A stretch of DNA of 64,000 nt from Streptomyces echinoruber (GTDB lineage Bacteria > Actinomycetota > Actinomycetes > Streptomycetales > Streptomycetaceae), in NCBI RefSeq assembly GCF_014651135.1, contig NZ_BMWH01000005.1, positions 62,001 to 126,000 on the forward strand, read 5' to 3'. Below are positions 1 through 8,337 of the stretch, piece by piece. The notes beneath the pieces were generated by a model. It was not told where the DNA came from, searched no databases, and worked only from the letters and a program-made list of their open reading frames with translations. The translations under genes and the position numbers were made by a program. Position 1 is the stretch's first letter; each line of letters opens with the position of its first letter.

Positions 1-45
1 GAGGGAAACGCCCCCGGCCTTGCCGGTTGGGGGGCCGGTACTACT

Positions 46-942
46 ATGCAGCTGGGTTGGCTACAGACCTTCATCGCCGTCTGCCACACGGGCTCGTTCA
101 CCAAAGCCGCCCGGCAACTCGGGCTCACGCAGCCGGCGGTCACTCAGCAGATCCGCGGGCTGGAGAGCGAACTCGGCAAACCGCTGTTCCACCGCACACC
201 GCAGGGCGCGACACCGACGGCCGAGGGAAAGGCGCTGGCGCACGAGATCGAGGCTTCCATGGCCGCGATCAACGCCGCGGTGTCCCGCCACTTCGACGAC
301 ACGACGGAGCACCGCCCCATCCGCCTGGGCGGGCCGGCGGAGCTGGTGACGGCCAGGATCGTGCCGTCCATCAGCGAGTTCGTCATCGGCGGCCTCGACA
401 TCCGCATCAGCCTCGGCGAGGCGACGGGCCTCCTGGAGGACCTCAGGAGCGGGCATCTGGACCTCGTGGTCTCCACCGTCCGGCCCCAGGGCCCCGGCGT
501 GGACTTCACGCCCCTGACGGACGAGGAGTTCGCGCTGCTCGCCTCTCCCCAGGTCGCCGCCGGGATCCCGGCGGACGCCCTGCAGGCCGACGACCCAAGG
601 GTCCTGGCGAAACTCCCGATGATCGCGTACGCGGAGACCTTGCCGATCATCCGCCGCTACTGGCGCGCGGTCTTCGACGCCCCGCCGCCGAGCCCGCCGG
701 CCGTGGTCGTCCCCGACCTGCGCGCCGTGATCGCGGCCGTCACGTCGTCGGCGGGCATCTCGGTCCTGCCGACATACCTGTGCGCCGCGGAACTGGCCTC
801 GGGAACGCTGGTCCCCCTGCTGGAGCCGGAGATCCCGCCCATCAACACCCTCTATCTGGCCACGCGTTCCGGCACACTCCTCGAACCCCGGCTGGCCCGG
901 CTCCACGAGCACCTGGTCCGCGACGCCCGGGAGTGGACGTGA
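46..942 (+). CDS. LysR-family transcriptional regulator
   Basis: 298 residues, the usual LysR length. Residues 1-60 form the winged helix-turn-helix (FTKAARQLGLTQPAVTQQI), and residues about 90-290 match the periplasmic-binding-like effector domain. It lies at the left edge of the polyketide block and converges with the sugar 2,3-dehydratase. LysR proteins usually bind DNA as tetramers and respond to a small ligand. A cluster-situated role is inferred from position only, since no obvious target site was found. Start ATG fits the HTH N-terminus. Confidence 0.9.
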   Translation: MQLGWLQTFIAVCHTGSFTKAARQLGLTQPAVTQQIRGLESELGKPLFHRTPQGATPTAEGKALAHEIEASMAAINAAVSRHFDDTTEHRPIRLGGPAELVTARIVPSISEFVIGGLDIRISLGEATGLLEDLRSGHLDLVVSTVRPQGPGVDFTPLTDEEFALLASPQVAAGIPADALQADDPRVLAKLPMIAYAETLPIIRRYWRAVFDAPPPSPPAVVVPDLRAVIAAVTSSAGISVLPTYLCAAELASGTLVPLLEPEIPPINTLYLATRSGTLLEPRLARLHEHLVRDAREWT

Positions 943-1251
943 CATCCACCCGCCGGAGAAGACGCTGCCGCGGACGCCGCACCGGACGTACGCGCGGGCG
1001 GAGGAGATCCTCGGCGCCGGCGAAGGAGTGCGTCCCGGACCTCGCCGGCGGCGCGGCGGGGTGGCCACGTGGAGCGCTCCGGGCCGGTGGAGGTGGCCCG
1101 CCCCGGGGCAGGTGGAGTCGGGTCCCGGGCAGCGGGACCCCGTTGTCCCACGCGGCGCACACGGCCGCCGGATCACCCCACGAGGACGTGGAGGGCGGTC
1201 CGGCGGCCGGTCGGTGTGCGGGTTCCGGTGGTTCCGGCGGCGCGGCGGGGT
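943..1251. other. Convergent intergenic region
   Basis: About 309 bases between two convergent stop codons. I see no coding pattern on either strand, only an 8-bp perfect hairpin at 1120-1140 and generally GC-rich sequence. Confidence 0.6.
1120..1140. terminator. Hairpin between convergent genes
   Basis: Perfect 8-bp inverted repeat (GGGTCCCG/CGGGACCC) around a 5-nt loop, lying between the LysR and 2,3-dehydratase stops. It has no T-tract, as is common in Streptomyces. It may act in both directions. Confidence 0.4.
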
Positions 1252-2763
1252 TCAGACGCGGGCCGGCAGGGCCAGGTCGAGGATGGCGAGCAGGGTGCGG
1301 GCCTGGACGTTGACGCAGTTGGCCTGGCGTACGTAGGAGGCGAGCTGGGCCCGGCTGAACCAGCGGTGGCCCGGCGGCTCCTCGGCGGCGAAGTCCGCGT
1401 CGGTCTCGATGATCCGGTAGTGGCTCTCGGCGTTGAGGAACCGGCCGCCCTCCTCGGCGTGGACGGCGTCGTAGCGCAGCGTTCCCGCGGTGCCGTCGAG
1501 GACCTGGTCCAGGAACGGCGGGCGCCGGTCGGGCGGCAGCCAGGCGTAGTTGCCGGGCGTGTACTGCACGGTGGGCGCGAGCTGCACCGTGTCGAGGAAA
1601 CCGGCCTCGGCCCGGGCGTGCACCAGGACGTGGGGCACGCCGTCCACCCGCTTGGTCAGGAACGCGGTGACGCCCCGGCCCCGCGGCTCGAACAGCGGCT
1701 GGCGCCAGCTCGTGATCTCCCGGTTGCCGGCCTCCACGGCGACGCCCACGACGTCGAAGTACCGTCCCTCGCGGTGCCGGCCCGCCAGGGCGTCCCACTC
1801 CCAGCCGGGCAGGTCCTTCAGGGGCACGGGCCGTACGGTGAGGGCGCGCCGGGCGCGCTCGTGGGTGAACCAGGAGAGCAGTTCCTGGTCGGTGTGCAGC
1901 GCCCGGTCCCGCTCGGCCGGGACAGCCGGATTGGCCGGGTCGGTCGGGTCGGTCGGGTCGGTCAGGGCGGCCGACAGGCACGACAGGACCGTGCGGGAGT
2001 CCATGTTGACCAGGTTGTCGTGGTGCAGCAGCGCGCCGAGCTGTCCGAGCGTCAGCCAGCAGAAGTCGTCGTGCAGGGGGACGTCGTCCAGCGCCTCGAC
2101 GACCATGTTCCGGTTGCTCTTGCCCAGGAACCACGCGCCGTGCTCGGACTGGAGGCTGTCGGTCAGGACGCGGGCGCGGCCGTCGGTGAGCGCGCTGGTG
2201 AAGTACTCGATGTACCTGACATCGGCGCCCCGGTGCACCTTGGTGTAGTTGCTGCGGGTCGCCTGCACCGTGGGGGAGAGCTGGAGCAGGTTGGGGTTGC
2301 CGGGCTCCATCTTGGCCTGCATCAGGCAGTGCAGCACCCCGTCGAACTCCTTGACCAGGATGCCGAGGATGCCCACCTCGCTCTGGCGGATGACCGGCTG
2401 GTGCCACTCGGGCACCGGCCCGTCCTCCGAGGTGACGTGCAGTCCCTCGACGGAGAAGAACCGCCCGCTGCGGTGGACGAGGTTGCCCGTCCCCGCCGCG
2501 AAGGACCAGCCGTCCAGCTCCGCGAACGGCACGCGGGAGACCCGGAAGCGGCCCGCGGCCCGGCGGCGGGCGAGCCACTCGGGCAGCTCCTCGGTGCTCA
2601 GGTGGTGCCCCTGGCCGGCGGCCGCGGACCGGGCGAGCCGCTCGGGCAGTCCGGTCGCGTGCCGTGGGCGCAGGGCGCCGCCCGGGCGGTGGGCGGCCGT
2701 GCGGGGCGGGGCGCCGTGCGGCGTCCGCACCGGCGGGGCGGTCAGCAGGGGTGGTGTGGGCAT
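1252..2763 (-). CDS. NDP-hexose 2,3-dehydratase
   Basis: 503 residues, slightly longer than the family. It has the two-fold repeat typical of TylX3/UrdS-type NDP-hexose 2,3-dehydratases: each half contains W(F)..R, a WxQP segment (WHQPVI; WRQPLF) and a QL(S/A)PTVQ.T..NY block (about residues 170-190 and 415-430). The family removes the 2-OH of NDP-4-keto-6-deoxyglucose, the first committed step to 2,6-dideoxysugars, acting on the product of the 4,6-dehydratase at 60.3 kb. The linker between the halves contains a TDPTDPTDP run made by a 9-bp DNA repeat. It is 39 bases downstream of the GT-methyltransferase gene and likely cotranscribed with it. Confidence 0.92.
   Translation of the reverse strand: MPTPPLLTAPPVRTPHGAPPRTAAHRPGGALRPRHATGLPERLARSAAAGQGHHLSTEELPEWLARRRAAGRFRVSRVPFAELDGWSFAAGTGNLVHRSGRFFSVEGLHVTSEDGPVPEWHQPVIRQSEVGILGILVKEFDGVLHCLMQAKMEPGNPNLLQLSPTVQATRSNYTKVHRGADVRYIEYFTSALTDGRARVLTDSLQSEHGAWFLGKSNRNMVVEALDDVPLHDDFCWLTLGQLGALLHHDNLVNMDSRTVLSCLSAALTDPTDPTDPANPAVPAERDRALHTDQELLSWFTHERARRALTVRPVPLKDLPGWEWDALAGRHREGRYFDVVGVAVEAGNREITSWRQPLFEPRGRGVTAFLTKRVDGVPHVLVHARAEAGFLDTVQLAPTVQYTPGNYAWLPPDRRPPFLDQVLDGTAGTLRYDAVHAEEGGRFLNAESHYRIIETDADFAAEEPPGHRWFSRAQLASYVRQANCVNVQARTLLAILDLALPARV
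1931..1966. repeat. 9-bp tandem repeat in 2,3-dehydratase linker
   Basis: About four copies of a GGTCGGGTC-like unit, in frame, coding for TDP repeats in the inter-half linker. Confidence 0.7.
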
Positions 2764-2802
2764 GGCAGTCTCCGGGAGCGGGGTCGGGAACGTTCGGGGG
2801 CG

Positions 2803-5406
2803 TCAGGACGGGGTGCCGGGGACCCGGGCCTCGATCAGGTACAGGGCGCTGCGCGCCCGGGTGACGCCGGTGAACTCCAGGCCGGCGCGCCGGAACAGGT
2901 CCTCGAAGTCGCCCCGGTGGTGCTCCCGGCCGCCGACGTTGAGGAGGAGGAACAGGTCCATCGCGGTGGTGACGCGGGGCTCCGGGCTGAGGTCGACGAG
3001 GTTCTGCACGACGACGATGCGGGCCCCCGGCGCGGCGTGCGCGGCGATGTTCCGCAGCACCCGCACCGAGCGCTCGTCGTCCCACTTGAGGATCTGCTTG
3101 ACGACGTACACGTCGGCGCGGACCGGTACGGCGTCCAGGCAGTCGCCCGCGGTGACCCGGGCCCGCCCGGCCAGCTCGCCGCCCTCGCGCAGGGCCGGAT
3201 CGGCGCCCGCCACGACCGTCGGCAGGTCGAACAGCTCGCCGGTGACGTGCGGGTGCCGCTCCAGGACGGTCCGCAGCAGGTGGCCGTGCCCGCCGCCGAT
3301 GTCCGCGACGGTGCGGGCGCCGTCGAGGTTCAGCGTCTCGGCGACGGCGCGGGAGGTGAGCGCGCTCGCCTGGGTCATGGCGCGGTTGAAGACCTCGGCG
3401 TCCTCGGGGGCGTCCTCGCGCAGGTAGCCGAAGAAGTCCTTGCCGTACAGCTCCGGCAGGACGGCCTTGCCGGTGCGCACGGCCTGCTCCAGCCGCGGCC
3501 AGGCGTCCCAGGTCCAGGCGGCGCCCGCCCACAGCACCATGTCGGCCATGCCGCCGCCGGGCGCGTCGGCGCGCAGCAGGCGGGACGCACGGGTGTGGCG
3601 GAAGCGGCCGGGGGCGGTCTCCTCGAACACCCCGTGCGCGGCGAGCGCGCGCAGCAGCCGCGCCAGGGTGTCGGGGGCGGCGTTGACGGCGCGGCCCAGG
3701 TCGCGGGCGTCGGCGTCCTCGTCCCCCAGGGCGTCGGCGACACCGAGACGGACGGCGGTCTGGAGCGCGGCGGCCGCGGCCACGCTCAGGGCGATCTCCC
3801 TGATCCGGGTCTCGGCGGCTAGCTGGTCGTCCTGGGGGGACCGGGGAGACCGGGGAGACCGGGTGGCCTGGTCGTCCTGGGTGGTCCGGGTGTCCTGGGC
3901 GGTCCGGGTGTCCTGGGTGGTCCGGGTGGCCTGGATGGTCCGGGTGGCCTGGACGTCCTGGGGGGCCTGCGGCGTGCCGGGCGGCTGGGTCTGCATGGCG
4001 GGGTCCTCGCTGGTGGGTGTCGGTTCGGCGGGTGCGGGTGCGGCCGCGCGGGTGGCGGCGGGTGCGGTCGCGCGGGGGGCGGCAGGTACGGCCGTACGGG
4101 GATCGACGGGGGCGGCGGTGCGGGCGGCGCGGTGAGTTTGGTGGGTCCGGTGGGACCGGTCGGTTCGGTCGGTCCGGTGGTGTGCGGCGAGGTCCTCGAG
4201 GGCGGGGACCAGGGCGGCCGGGGTCGGAAGGCGGGACAGTTCGTCGCGCAGCCGGGCCGCCCCGGCGCGGTGGCGGGGGTCGTTCAGCAGCCGGTCCAGC
4301 GCGTCCCGCACGGCCGTCGCGCGGCCGGGGTCGCCCGCGGGGACGGCCAGTCCGGCCCCGGCGGCGGCGACGCGCCGCATGTTCAGCTCCTGCTCGGCGG
4401 AGAACGGGACGCCCAGTTGGGGCACGCCCGCGGCGACCGCGGTCATGGTGCAGCCGGCGCCGCCGTGGTGCACGACGGCGGCGCAGCCGGGCAGGACGTC
4501 GGCGAGCGGGGCGCCGGGCAGCAGCCGCACGCCCGGCGGCGGGGTGCCGAGCGGGGCGGTGTCGTCCGGGTCGGCCAGGACGAGCACCTCGGCGCCGGAC
4601 TCGGCGCAGGCAAAGGCCAGTTCGGGCACCAGCCGGGCGGCGCGGCCGTACACGCCGGCCAGGGACCGGCCCCAGACCAGGCAGATCCGGGGCCGGCCGG
4701 GGGACGGCGGCCGCAGGTCGGGCGCGGTGCCGGGGCCGTTGTACGGGGTGTAGCGCAGGCGCAGCCGGTGTGCGTGCGTGGGCGGTTCGAGGCTGGGCGG
4801 GCAGGGGTCGACGACGTACTCGACGAGGTCGGCGCTCATCTCCCCCACGCCGTGGCGGGGGAAGGACCCGGTGGGGTCGCCGGGGAGGACCCGCAGCTCC
4901 GGCTCCGGTTCGGCGGTGCCGTGCGGGCCCCACAGGTGCAGGACGGCGGGCACGCCCAGCACCCGGGCGGCGAGCAGGCCCTCGATGCTCATCCGGTCGT
5001 GCACGACCAGGTCGGGGCGCCAGGCGCGGGCGAAGGCGACGACCGCGTCGAAACCGTCGCGGGTGGCCCGGAGGATCCGCGGCCGCTCGGCCGCGCGGAA
5101 CGCCGCGAAGTCGAAGTCGTCGAGGTGCCCCAGTTCCTCGCCGGTGACGGGGTGCAGCGGCGGCCGCGCGTGCGGCCAGGCGCCCTTGCGGGCCTGCCAG
5201 TAGGCGTTCAGCCGTCCCTGCGTGGCCATGTCCAGGCCGGGGCGGACGATCGGTTCGGGGGTCAGGCCGGTTCGGCGCAGCGTGTCGGACTCGCTCGGCG
5301 CGCACACCACGCGCACCTCGTGCCCGGCGTCCCGGAACGCCCGGCCGAGCGGGACCAGGGGGTAGTAGTGCCCCGGCCAGTCCGACACGGTGAACAGCAC
5401 GCGCAC
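2803..5406 (-). CDS. Glycosyltransferase fused to O-methyltransferase
   Basis: One uninterrupted 867-codon frame. Residues 1 to about 395 are a GT-B antibiotic glycosyltransferase: N-terminal VLFTVSDWPGHYYPLVPLG, donor motif HHGGAGCTMTAVAAGVPQL. Residues about 400-500 are a low-complexity linker rich in Thr, Arg, Gln, Ala and Pro encoded by tandem repeats. Residues about 505-867 are a class I SAM methyltransferase of the DnrK/TcmO type, with a dimerisation helix region, SAM motif VADIGGGHGHLL and a C-terminal VVVQNLVDL segment. GTG start with GAGGAG 6 bases upstream. An internal ATG (3996) with GAGG 8 bases before it could also start a free methyltransferase of 397 residues. The glycosyltransferase half is a paralogue of those at 11.8, 13.4 and 52.2 kb. 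Whether the long product or two proteins are made cannot be told from sequence. Confidence 0.85.
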   Translation of the reverse strand: MRVLFTVSDWPGHYYPLVPLGRAFRDAGHEVRVVCAPSESDTLRRTGLTPEPIVRPGLDMATQGRLNAYWQARKGAWPHARPPLHPVTGEELGHLDDFDFAAFRAAERPRILRATRDGFDAVVAFARAWRPDLVVHDRMSIEGLLAARVLGVPAVLHLWGPHGTAEPEPELRVLPGDPTGSFPRHGVGEMSADLVEYVVDPCPPSLEPPTHAHRLRLRYTPYNGPGTAPDLRPPSPGRPRICLVWGRSLAGVYGRAARLVPELAFACAESGAEVLVLADPDDTAPLGTPPPGVRLLPGAPLADVLPGCAAVVHHGGAGCTMTAVAAGVPQLGVPFSAEQELNMRRVAAAGAGLAVPAGDPGRATAVRDALDRLLNDPRHRAGAARLRDELSRLPTPAALVPALEDLAAHHRTDRTDRSHRTHQTHRAARTAAPVDPRTAVPAAPRATAPAATRAAAPAPAEPTPTSEDPAMQTQPPGTPQAPQDVQATRTIQATRTTQDTRTAQDTRTTQDDQATRSPRSPRSPQDDQLAAETRIREIALSVAAAAALQTAVRLGVADALGDEDADARDLGRAVNAAPDTLARLLRALAAHGVFEETAPGRFRHTRASRLLRADAPGGGMADMVLWAGAAWTWDAWPRLEQAVRTGKAVLPELYGKDFFGYLREDAPEDAEVFNRAMTQASALTSRAVAETLNLDGARTVADIGGGHGHLLRTVLERHPHVTGELFDLPTVVAGADPALREGGELAGRARVTAGDCLDAVPVRADVYVVKQILKWDDERSVRVLRNIAAHAAPGARIVVVQNLVDLSPEPRVTTAMDLFLLLNVGGREHHRGDFEDLFRRAGLEFTGVTRARSALYLIEARVPGTPS
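3836..4190. repeat. Tandem-repeat linker of the fusion gene
   Basis: Three neighbouring patterns: 9-bp GACCGGGGA-type units (from about 3836), about six 15-bp GGTCCGGGTGGCCTG-type units (about 3866-3960), and degenerate GGTGCGGGTGCGG- and GGTCCGGTG-like runs (about 4010-4190). They keep the frame open between the two domains. Confidence 0.75.
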
Positions 5407-5478
5407 GTCGGTCTCCTCGTCAGTCGGAAGGTCGGCGGGCGGGGCTCGGCGGCCCCGGAGGGCGGGGCGCCGGCCTCG

Positions 5479-6228
5479 TCACGGGGTCAGGTGGCCGGCG
5501 ATCCAGCCGCCGTCGACGACCACCTCGGTGCCGGTGACGTAGGAGGAGTCGTCGCAGGTGAGGAACAGCACGACGGACGCGGTCTCGTCGGCCCGACCGA
5601 ACCGGCGCAGCGGCAGCGTCCGGTGCAGCCACTTGACCTGCATCTCGTGCAGGTCCTTGGTCATCTCGGTGCGGATGACGCCCGGGCACACCGCGTTGAC
5701 GCGGATCCCGTCCGGGCCGAGCTCCATGGCGGCGACCTTGGTCATGCCGACGACCGCGAACTTCGAGGCGCAGTACGCGGACAGGTACTTCAGGCCCATC
5801 AGCCCGTCGACGGAGGAGATGTTGACGATGCTGCCGCCGCCGGCCTCGCGCAGCGCCGGTACGACGGCCCGCATCCCGAGGAAGACGCCGAGCTGGTTGA
5901 CCTCGACGACCTCCATGAACGCCTCCGGCGTCATCTCCTCGACGCTGCCGACGTCCACCACGCCGGCGTTGTTGACGAGCGCGTCGAGCTTGCCGTACGT
6001 CGTCCTGGCCGCGGCGACCGCGGCGGTCCAGTCCTCGGGCCGCCGGACGTCCAGGTGCACGTACGTCGCCGCGTCGCCCAGCTCGTCCGCGAGCCGTTTG
6101 CCGGTGTCGTCGAGGATGTCGCCGAGGACGACTCGGGCGCCCTCGGCGACGAAGGCGCGGGCCGCGGCGGCGCCCTGGCCCCGGGCGCCGCCGGTGATCA
6201 GGGCGACCCTGCCGTCGAGCTTTCCCAT
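5479..6228 (-). CDS. SDR-family ketoreductase/dehydrogenase
   Basis: 249 residues, a classical short-chain dehydrogenase: TGGARGQG cofactor motif near residue 13, LVNNAG near 85, catalytic Ser and YCASK around 140-160, and a C-terminal GTEVVVDGGW. The family oxidises or reduces secondary alcohols with NAD(P)H. In this cluster it could act on the polyketide or on a sugar, and the sequence does not decide. It lies downstream of the ligase/carrier protein genes in the same direction, 72 bases before the fusion gene. Confidence 0.88.
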   Translation of the reverse strand: MGKLDGRVALITGGARGQGAAAARAFVAEGARVVLGDILDDTGKRLADELGDAATYVHLDVRRPEDWTAAVAAARTTYGKLDALVNNAGVVDVGSVEEMTPEAFMEVVEVNQLGVFLGMRAVVPALREAGGGSIVNISSVDGLMGLKYLSAYCASKFAVVGMTKVAAMELGPDGIRVNAVCPGVIRTEMTKDLHEMQVKWLHRTLPLRRFGRADETASVVLFLTCDDSSYVTGTEVVVDGGWIAGHLTP

Positions 6229-6240
6229 GGTGATGCCTTT

Positions 6241-6403
6241 CGGGTGGGAGGTACGGGGATGGGAGATACGAGGGGCGGGAGGTGTGGGAGCGGGAGGTAT
6301 GGGGGGCGGGGAGAAGGTGCGAGGAGGCCGGGAGGGAGGTGCCGGGGGAGGCAGGGGGGTGGGTGGAGGCGGGCGCGTGGTCAGGCCGTGGTCAGGCCGT
6401 GCG
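6241..6403. repeat. Degenerate array downstream of carrier protein stop
   Basis: Irregular GGGAGGTACGGG-like units (about 6241-6370) followed by two copies of GTGGTCAGGCC (about 6376-6397). The second copy contains the stop codon of the carrier protein gene (6392-6394). Confidence 0.55.
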
Positions 6404-6643
6404 CAGGCCGGCCACGGCGGCCCAGAGGCTGCCCGGGGTGCGGAAGGTGTCGGAGGTGAGGTACTCGTCGGGGAACGACACCTCGTACTGCTGCTCCAGC
6501 CGCAGCAGCGTGTCGATGGTGGCCATCGAGTCCAGACCGTGGTCGCTCAGGCAGGTGTCGCTGCTCAGCGCGCGGTCCTCGGGCAGCAGCGGCAGCGCGT
6601 CGCGCAGGATCCTCTCGAAGGCCGCGTCCCAGGGGACGGTCAT
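6392..6643 (-). CDS. Acyl carrier protein
   Basis: 83 residues. The 4'-phosphopantetheine attachment motif is DHGLDSM (Ser39). AAAGGA lies about 11 bases before ATG 6643. It sits between a ligase and an SDR gene and follows the KSIII-like gene, so it probably carries the acyl group activated by the ligase to that KSIII-like transferase. It is distinct from the polyketide ACP at 63 kb. A longer in-frame reading upstream is composed of repeat-encoded Arg/Pro and is unlikely to be real. Confidence 0.85.
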   Translation of the reverse strand: MTVPWDAAFERILRDALPLLPEDRALSSDTCLSDHGLDSMATIDTLLRLEQQYEVSFPDEYLTSDTFRTPGSLWAAVAGLRTA

Positions 6644-6698
6644 GGCGTCGGCTTCCTTTCCGAAGAGGTGCGGGGAGTAAGGGAGTTCGGGAGGCGGT

Positions 6699-8336
6699 TC
6701 AGGCGGCGGACCGGTCGGCCGGTGCGGGTGACGCGGACGGTGCAGGCGGCACGGACGACGCGGACGGCACGGACGACGCGGACGGCACGGACGACGCGGA
6801 CGGCGCGGGCGGTGTGACCGGTGCGGGCGGCGTGGCGGCGAGGGCCTTCTTGTCGGTCTTGCCGTTCGGGGTGAGCGGGAGCTCGGCGCGGACATGGCAC
6901 ACGGGCGGGACCTTGGCCGGCTCCAGCCGCTCGGCCAGCAGCGCCAGCACCTCGGCGGCGGGCCGGTCGGCGGCGACGTACAGGACCATGTCGGCCCCGT
7001 CGGCCGGCGGCAGCAGCGCCGCGGACCGCACCCCGGGCACGTCCAGCGCCGCGGCCTCGATCTCCAGCGCGGACATCCGCACCCCGCGCCGCTTGAACAG
7101 GTCGTCGCGGCGCCCCTCGACGTACAGGTGGCCGTCGGCGTCGAGCCGGCCGTAGTCCCCGGTGTGGAGGGTGACGGTGCCGGTGCGCGGGTCGGTGCGG
7201 AAGCGCTCCCGGGTGAGGTCGGGGGCCCGCCAGTAGCCGGCCATGACGTGCGGTCCGCGCACCGCGATCTCGCCGGTCTCCCCGGGCGGCAGTGGGTGTC
7301 CGGCGTCGTCCAGGACGAGCACCTGGGTGCCCGTCAGCGCCCGCCCGACGGAGTGCGGGTGGTCCAGGTCCCCGTCGGGTTCCAGGACCGTGATCCGCTT
7401 GCACTCGGTGGTGCCGTACATCGGGGCGATGCGCGCCCCGGGGAAGGCGGCGCGCAGCCCGTCGATGACGGGGCGGTTGAAAGCCGCGCCGGTACTGGTG
7501 AACAGCCGCACCGGGGGCGCCGGCCGGCCGTCGCGGGCGGCGAGCCGGAGCACCAGTTCGGCCAGCGAGGGCACCACCGGGAAGACGGTGACGGCGTGCC
7601 GGTGCAGCAACGTCATCAGCCCGACGTGGGAGTCGGTGCGGGAGACCACCAGCTCGGCGCCCGCGGCGACGGTGAGGAAGACCTGGTAGAGGCCGTAGTC
7701 GAAGGAGAACGGGATCGCGTTCAGCACGACGTCCTCGGCGCGGTAGCGCAGCCGTTCCGCGATGGCCCCGGTGACGAACACCGCGGCGCGGTGCGGGGTC
7801 ATGACCGCCTTCGGCATCGACGTGCTGCCCGAGGTGTACATGAGCAGGGCGAGGTCGTCCGGGCGCACCCGGGCCCGCGTCCGGGGGGCCGCGCCCGCCT
7901 CCGGCAGCTCCGCGACGTCGTACACGGGCGCCGTGCCGGGTTCCTTCGGCAGCTCCTTCGGCAGTTCCTTCGGCAGCTCCCGCATCAGCTCCTTCAGCAG
8001 CCCGGTGTCCGCGCCCTGCGCCACGGCGAGCGACGGCTCGGCGTCCGCCACCACCCGGGCCAGTTGGAAACGCTTCATGGCGGTGCCGACCGGCACGAAC
8101 ACGGCCCCCGCGCGCAGCGCCCCGAACAGCAGCGCCACGAACGGCCGCGCGTTGCCGAGCCGGGCCAGGACCCGGTCGCCGGGCCGGACGCCCCGGTCGG
8201 CCAGCCAGGCCGCGCAGGCGTCCGCGGCCCGGTCCAGCTCCGTGTAGGTCCAGGCCCCGTCGGCGTCCCGGACCGCGGTCGCGGCGGGCCGCGCGGCGGC
8301 CGCCTCCGCCAGCAGGTCGTGCAGCAGTTCCGCCAT
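6699..8336 (-). CDS. AMP-dependent acyl/aryl acid ligase
   Basis: 545 residues of the adenylate-forming superfamily: A3 motif MYTSGSTSMPKAVM (about 168-181), A5 YGTTE, A7 HTGDYG, and the C-terminal TPNGKTDKK with the catalytic Lys. It would activate a carboxylic acid as acyl-AMP and load it on the adjacent carrier protein. Two repeat-encoded insertions stand out: an ELPKELPKELPK helix near residue 115-130 and a C-terminal SASSVP tail. The start codon lies 1 base after the KSIII-like stop, so translation is probably coupled. The substrate is unknown. Confidence 0.88.
   Translation of the reverse strand: MAELLHDLLAEAAAARPAATAVRDADGAWTYTELDRAADACAAWLADRGVRPGDRVLARLGNARPFVALLFGALRAGAVFVPVGTAMKRFQLARVVADAEPSLAVAQGADTGLLKELMRELPKELPKELPKEPGTAPVYDVAELPEAGAAPRTRARVRPDDLALLMYTSGSTSMPKAVMTPHRAAVFVTGAIAERLRYRAEDVVLNAIPFSFDYGLYQVFLTVAAGAELVVSRTDSHVGLMTLLHRHAVTVFPVVPSLAELVLRLAARDGRPAPPVRLFTSTGAAFNRPVIDGLRAAFPGARIAPMYGTTECKRITVLEPDGDLDHPHSVGRALTGTQVLVLDDAGHPLPPGETGEIAVRGPHVMAGYWRAPDLTRERFRTDPRTGTVTLHTGDYGRLDADGHLYVEGRRDDLFKRRGVRMSALEIEAAALDVPGVRSAALLPPADGADMVLYVAADRPAAEVLALLAERLEPAKVPPVCHVRAELPLTPNGKTDKKALAATPPAPVTPPAPSASSVPSASSVPSASSVPPAPSASPAPADRSAA
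6730..6812. repeat. 18-bp array coding the ligase C-terminal tail
   Basis: Three near-perfect 18-bp units (GCACGGACGACGCGGACG) with degenerate flanks, in frame, making a Ser/Ala/Pro tail after the last conserved ligase motif. Confidence 0.75.
7941..8002. repeat. 12-bp array inside the ligase
   Basis: About four to five copies of a CCTTCGGCAGCT-like unit, in frame, coding a repeated (K/R)ELP segment between two conserved regions. Confidence 0.7.
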
Positions 8337-8337
8337 G

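Noticed and set aside
842..5305. Very long overlapping open frames on several strands (also 4132-6459, 11756-15568, 52189-55713)
   Set aside because: Arg/Pro/Gly/Ala-rich translations with no family motif, antisense or out of frame to clear genes; expected shadows in very high G+C DNA.
6644..6895. Longer carrier protein start upstream
   Set aside because: The extra residues are repeat-encoded Arg/Pro antisense to the ligase tail; the ATG at 6643 has a good ribosome-binding site and matches carrier protein length.
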